Positions 59,901 through 64,000 of a stretch of DNA of 64,000 nucleotides are shown piece after piece. The DNA is from Hormiphora californensis. Lineage: Eukaryota; Ctenophora; Tentaculata; Cydippida; Pleurobrachiidae. The notes beneath the pieces are model-generated. The model saw only the letters and a program-made list of their open reading frames with translations. It was not told the origin of the DNA and did not search any database. Each line of letters opens with the position of its first letter. Position 1 is the first letter of the stretch. A program made the position numbers and the translations under genes. Location of the stretch: NCBI GenBank assembly GCA_020137815.1, contig CM035356.1, positions 2,002,406-2,066,405 on the forward strand, in the 5' to 3' direction.

Positions 59901-62498
59901 GCCCTGAAAAACAGCAAATCTGTCTAAAAATGCAATACGAATAAAATGTCACCTCCAGTGCACCAACGTAGCCCCCTGTGGACAGAATTTGTTTGAAATT
60001 GTCAGAAATTGTCTAAAAGTATGGTTTTTAGAGGGTGTTTTCAAGGCAAATATAAGCACTTTTACTTAGGCTATAGCTTCTAAACGAAATAAGTTAGACA
60101 CTTCCCGTTTTTTGCATCACGTTGGCATTTGCCTGAGCTTCATTTTCATGTATGCAGATGTATATTTTTCGAAATCTTATCTGGATTAGGGTTTGTTGAA
60201 GTAGGGGTATTTCCAAAATCCACTGTACCAGTTTTTCAGCTGTAACTCCTCAACGCCTGCATGAAATGGAATGCCGTAAAAACCAGTTTGTTCGCCTTGA
60301 GAAGACGCAAATTTTAGTGTGTAATAAATCTTCTTTTGGTTTACATCTGCAGCCACAGGAGCCAAATACATATTTGCAGAGTGGCCATCTTTGATGGGCC
60401 ACAGTAAAGAGAGCTTTTGACCAAATCACACAAACCCGGGACCAATTTGTAGCAAATCGATTGTATTTTATTAGTCTAGAAGCACAAGATCATATCTTGT
60501 AAGGAAATATTTTTTAAATCTCTAGAAAGCGTAAAAAGTCGAAAATCGCTGAAAAATGACAGTTTTTGCCGTTTTACGCAAAAACCGCTACGTTTTCGAT
60601 TTTAGTTTTATGTTTTTCGGATTCCTCGGTCAAAAATACGTAACCTAGGTCCGGTCTCCAAAAAACTTATTCTAGCCGAGGTTTCACCTCCTTAAGGGAC
60701 ACCGTGGAGACCAATCAGAACGCCAGATTGACAACACGTGACACCGAAATATATATGTATTTGAAATACCCAAATTAAAGGGAGGGTACGTTGGCCTTCT
60801 TTTCACCCAGAAGTTTAATTTCAATCACTCTGATATTTTGACACAATGTCTACATGGGTACTCATTCGAGGAATCCGAAGTTTCAAATCATAAAAGTTGA
60901 AAGTTCATTAATGAACTCAATTTTTCGTTTTTCGGGTTTTTTGAGGTTTTCTCTTGATTAAATTCGATTTTATTATTTTAAAAACCGCCATACAATAGAA
61001 TAAGTATCAACAAATGGCAATCTGCATTTTTATTAAAATTGAATCAAGTTTAGTGGGTGAAATAAGTTATTTAAAGATGATATTTTTTACCAAACATCGA
61101 TTTTGACCTGTTTTGACCAGAAATCGGTAAATTCAGGCGCTAAAAATCTGTACGGCCACTACACTTGATCAATTTTGATGTTAGCCGGAATTTAAGCTCT
61201 CTATCTTAAAATTCATTTTTCCGACTGGAATGAATCCTGAATGAACTTGAAAACAGGAATGCTTTTTGGAACCGGAATTTCACAGTCGCCTACGGGTATC
61301 GATTTCCTTTTAAACGCGACTAATTTGAGCTCAATTGGACCACCACAAGAGACACAGTGTCTAGTTATCTAACCCTAGGTTTGGTCATCTGACACCTAAT
61401 GAGACGATAGCGTCATTACTAAGTGCCAATAAGCAGATGTAACGGTCGAGTATCACGTATCACGTCTGCTAATGAGGATGGTGTACCGATACAGCATCCG
61501 TTAAAATGTAAGCTCTCTTGCTAACACGTCATAATTTGATGGGGATCACATGACTTACCCTAGGTTTAGAAAACGGATCACTGTGATTCTTGTGGTGATC
61601 CAATTAAGCTCAAACTGGTCCCATTCGAAAGGAAATCGATAGCCAAACAAATTTGTGAAACTTTGGTACCGAAATATGGTCCCATATTGGTGTTCATTCA
61701 ATGTTCATTCGGTCGAAAAAAATGAACTTTTATCCAGAGGGCTGAAACTTCGGATTCCTCGAATGAGTAACCATGCAGACATTGTGTCAAAATATCTGAG
61801 TGATTGAAATTAAACTTCTGGGTGAAAAGAAGGCCAACGTACCCTCCCTTTAATTTGGGCCACGCGGTACATATGTATTTCAGAAACCGTAATGGTCAAA
61901 TACCGTATTATTCAGACACCGTATTCCCACTACAAGCAGCACTGTTACCTGTTCTTTCCTCCGTTTCGCCTTCTTTCTCTCCCTGGCTAGTTCCCTAATC
62001 AGCATCTCTAGTTCTGCTTCCTTCTCATCAAACTCCTCAACTAGCTCATCGTCTGATTCCTCTCCCCTCAGCATCTTGGTCAGTTTCTGAAGAGGGAACA
62101 TTGTAAAAACAAACATAAAGTTGGGGTTGAGCTTAGTGGTTCGGGAAGAGGACTAAAACTTTCTTTTTTTTTGGAAACGCAAGTCTCAAAAAGTAAAAAA
62201 ATTAGAAGGATCATGATATGTACCTCATAGGCCTCCCCAATATCCAGAAACTTTCTCGTTGCTTCTTCATCCCCTGGATTTTTGTCCGGGTGAAACTTTA
62301 GGGCAAGCTTCTTATAGGACTTCTTGATGGCAGCCTCATCAGCCCCTGCCTGGAGAAAATTAGGATTTCAAATTCTTCAAAATACCGAAACCCCATCATT
62401 TCGAAAGACGAGGTAAAACAATATTTGCTGATCACAGCATTTGTCTCTGCTATTACCTGAATCTCTAGCTGCTCGTAATATACATCATAGTTCTTCAT
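56940..62498 (-). CDS. J-domain protein with coiled coil and Ser-rich tail
   Basis: Four exons (62457-62498, 62224-62349, 61949-62086, 56940-58058) give 474 residues. The N-terminal J domain is [34 protein letters not shown] with the HPD tripeptide, and [10 protein letters not shown]. The usual end of the J domain is replaced by [20 protein letters not shown] highly charged helix follows ([12 protein letters not shown]-type, then [20 protein letters not shown]), then a Ser/Tyr-rich disordered region and a second coiled coil ([20 protein letters not shown]). HPD proteins stimulate Hsp70 ATPase. The client and ortholog are not clear. The third intron (61948-58059) is 3.9 kb and almost entirely transposon palindromes. 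The frame is intact. Confidence 0.82.
58615..58985. mobile_element. 371-bp palindromic MITE, 10-bp target duplication
   Basis: GGTAGGCGGTAAATGTTAAC and GTTAACATTTACCGCCTAC are the ends. CTCCATATCC flanks both sides (58605-58614 and 58986-58995). Nine-to-eleven-base duplications are typical of Mutator-like elements. Confidence 0.88.
59220..60706. mobile_element. Near-perfect palindrome, 680-bp arms
   Basis: Arms 59220-59900 and 60027-60706 surround a spacer of about 126 bp. Ends are CACGGTGTCCC and GGGACACCGTG, flanked by GAGA. Each arm contains the same 61-codon frame (starting [14 protein letters not shown]) in opposite orientation. No domain is recognised, so it reflects the symmetry rather than a gene. 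Confidence 0.9.
60769..61859. mobile_element. Second inner foldback element
   Basis: CCCAAATTAAAGGGAGGGTA and TACCCTCCCTTTAATTTGGG are the ends, with arms of about 125 bp. Internal mirrored segments include GAAATCGAT/ATCGATTTC and GGACCACCACAAG/CTTGTGGTGATCC. TATGTATTT occurs on both flanks. Confidence 0.85.
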
Positions 62499-62750
62499 GG
62501 CTCAGTGGAGACCTATCTATTTCCTAATCCTATCGGTTTAGACCAGCTCTATTTCCTATCGTCTCACTAACAGTAACACTGTTCCTTACTGGTCCTTGTA
62601 TTCTTACATCTCTCCTAGCTTTATCCTAGGAATGACATATATCACTATAACGGGGCTCGGGGTATTACAATTATTGCACCAATCACATTTTAGATCTGTG
62701 TTATCACAGGCAAAAATCAGGGGCAAGTGCTGGAACTTCAAGTACTACAT

Positions 62751-62855
62751 AACACTGTTTTGGGCACGTCGCGCCCCCCATGTTCGCGCGCCCGTAGGGC
62801 GATCCCCTCACATAGCCCCTATGGGGCTTGCCTGCTTCGCAGGCAAAACACTGTT
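62751..62855. mobile_element. GC-rich triple-hairpin insertion
   Basis: AACACTGTT flanks an insert of about 87 bp on both sides. It contains GCCC-GTA-GGGC, then AGCCCC-TAT-GGGGCT, then TTGCCTGC-TTC-GCAGGCAA. It resembles in style the three-way hairpin insert at 26.5 kb. Confidence 0.7.
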
Positions 62856-63128
62856 ATTAACAGACACAACGGTAGTAGCGGAGGAATACAACTAGAGCTA
62901 GTACTGTAGACTACACACAACAACTTAGAGCATCTGGTAGTGTCAATAGTTAACAGGGTAGTACTGCTCAGTGCTTTCAACAGGGCAATCCTCTGTACAC
63001 CCAATTCCATGAATTCCAACGAAGTTGTTAAGTCTTGACTGTTTCGAATTTGTCTACAATTACAAAAAGCCCAAAAAATGTACATACAGCTACAGTAGGT
63101 AAGGACTCGAAAAAGCTATGCGTTCATG

Positions 63129-63331
63129 TGTGAGAGAGAGTGGGAGAGAGAGAGGGAGAGAGAGAGAGAAGAGAGGAAAAAAAAGAGAGATTAGGAGATA
63201 GAGACAGAGAAAGCAAGAGGGAGAGAGAGAGAGAGAGAAGAGGGAGAGAAAGAGAGGGATAGAGAGGGAGAGAGAGAGAGAGAGGGAGATAGAGAGAGAG
63301 AGGGAGAGAGAGAAAGCAAGAGGGAGAGATA
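63129..63331. repeat. (GA)n-rich microsatellite
   Basis: Interrupted GA/GGGA/GATA repeats. Leu-Ser frames on the other strand are artefacts. Confidence 0.95.
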
Positions 63332-64000
63332 GGTGTTGAAATCACGTTTCCAAGGCATACTTTAGGGAAAGCTGGAATTGAAAAGACTGGACACTGTTCA
63401 TATGTTATGCCATGCCAATATGAGAAATTATCTGCTACTACAATGTGTATGTTATATAATGTCAGAACCAGACGGTGTAACTGCTATAGTAAGGGGCGTT
63501 AGGACCTGGACAATCAAGCTAAACTGACACAAAGTTTTTCGTAATTGCTAAGCACTTCAACAGGACCGGAATCAAGCTATTTAGGCCCTCAATCACCAGC
63601 ATCCTGGCCACACTGTTAATGTCACAGCACATTTAGAAAACAAGGAAGCGGTTTCGTGCCTGTCAGGGAAGCGGTTTGTGGCTGGTCATGCATGTACGTG
63701 TTTGTAGAAATTACTGTAACTGCAGTGCCAGGAGTCTTTCTGTGTCAAAACAATAGTGTCAGTAATGACTTTCGTAACTGTTTGAGGAATTTATCCTAGC
63801 GTATAATACAGGAAGCAGGCCAAAGAAGACAAACAGAGACAGAGACATGTAGAGCCAGTAGACATAGATAGGCAGCACAGTTTTAACTGGATTATAGTTT
63901 TTAGGAACCCCTCGAATCACTTCGTTATTTATCCCAATTATCGGTTAAATCACGGCCCCTGTAGTTGACACCCATTACAGAGATACGGGGCATAATGAGT
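63332..64000. other. No gene recognised
   Basis: The flank upstream of the J-domain gene. No domain-bearing frame, RNA gene or palindrome was found. Confidence 0.5.

Larger units (their letters stand above)
59156..61946. mobile_element. Outer element of a nested set
   Basis: GTGCTTGTAGTGAGAATACGG at the left mirrors CCGTATTCCCACTACAAGCA at the right. The subterminal word ACGGTAT recurs. Two complete palindromic elements lie inside it. The right end starts within a few bases of the donor of the J-domain gene's exon 3. Confidence 0.7.

Noticed and set aside
59555-60371. Two identical 61-codon frames in opposite orientation
   Set aside because: They are mirror copies forced by the palindrome. 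No domain and no splice context.

Overview
The window is animal nuclear DNA. It holds spliced GT-AG genes on both strands, rhodopsin-like seven-helix receptors, C2H2 zinc-finger duplicates, a 20-exon O-GlcNAc transferase and a Sec-containing selenophosphate synthetase. Together with the metazoan-type housekeeping genes this suggests an early-branching or otherwise compact-gened invertebrate. I cannot name the species.

Layout. 0.5-5 kb, minus strand: a UBA-like terminal exon, a BTB/POZ gene and MON1. 5.6-7.3 kb, plus strand: a receptor gene. 7.4-21.4 kb, a minus-strand run: a small unknown protein, selenophosphate synthetase with an in-frame UGA and a SECIS candidate, ZNHIT1, the helicase ZGRF1 and the TOR-complex subunit LST8. 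22-29.4 kb: three tandem minus-strand zinc-finger genes (A, B, C). 29.6-31.8 kb: RWDD3-like and a single-exon receptor. 32.8-47.4 kb: OGT, with exons that sum to an intact 1092-residue frame. 49.3-53.6 kb: two more genes of the same zinc-finger family on the plus strand (D, E). 54.1-56.3 kb: RNF121. 56.9-62.5 kb: a J-domain protein. The last 1.5 kb is non-coding.

Most introns and spacers are colonised by non-autonomous inverted-repeat elements. Several have readable target-site duplications (TA, TAG, 8 bp, 10 bp, 13-15 bp). Paralogous copies give filled and empty sites in two cases. One intron of the J-domain gene holds a nested set, including a near-perfect 680-bp-armed palindrome. A second theme is that splice sites of several introns sit inside tandem duplications that copy the 3' (or 5') splice site and sometimes the exon edge. 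A third is that seven coding positions in five genes look like single-base insertions. None looks like a deletion, which points to insertion-biased sequence error rather than widespread pseudogenes.

The genes do not form one pathway. OGT, LST8/TOR, MON1 (Rab7 activation), ZNHIT1 (chromatin remodelling), ZGRF1 (DNA repair) and RNF121 (ER quality control) are general cell functions. The five linked zinc-finger genes are the one clear lineage-specific expansion. All exon models come from reading splice signals and reading frames by eye.
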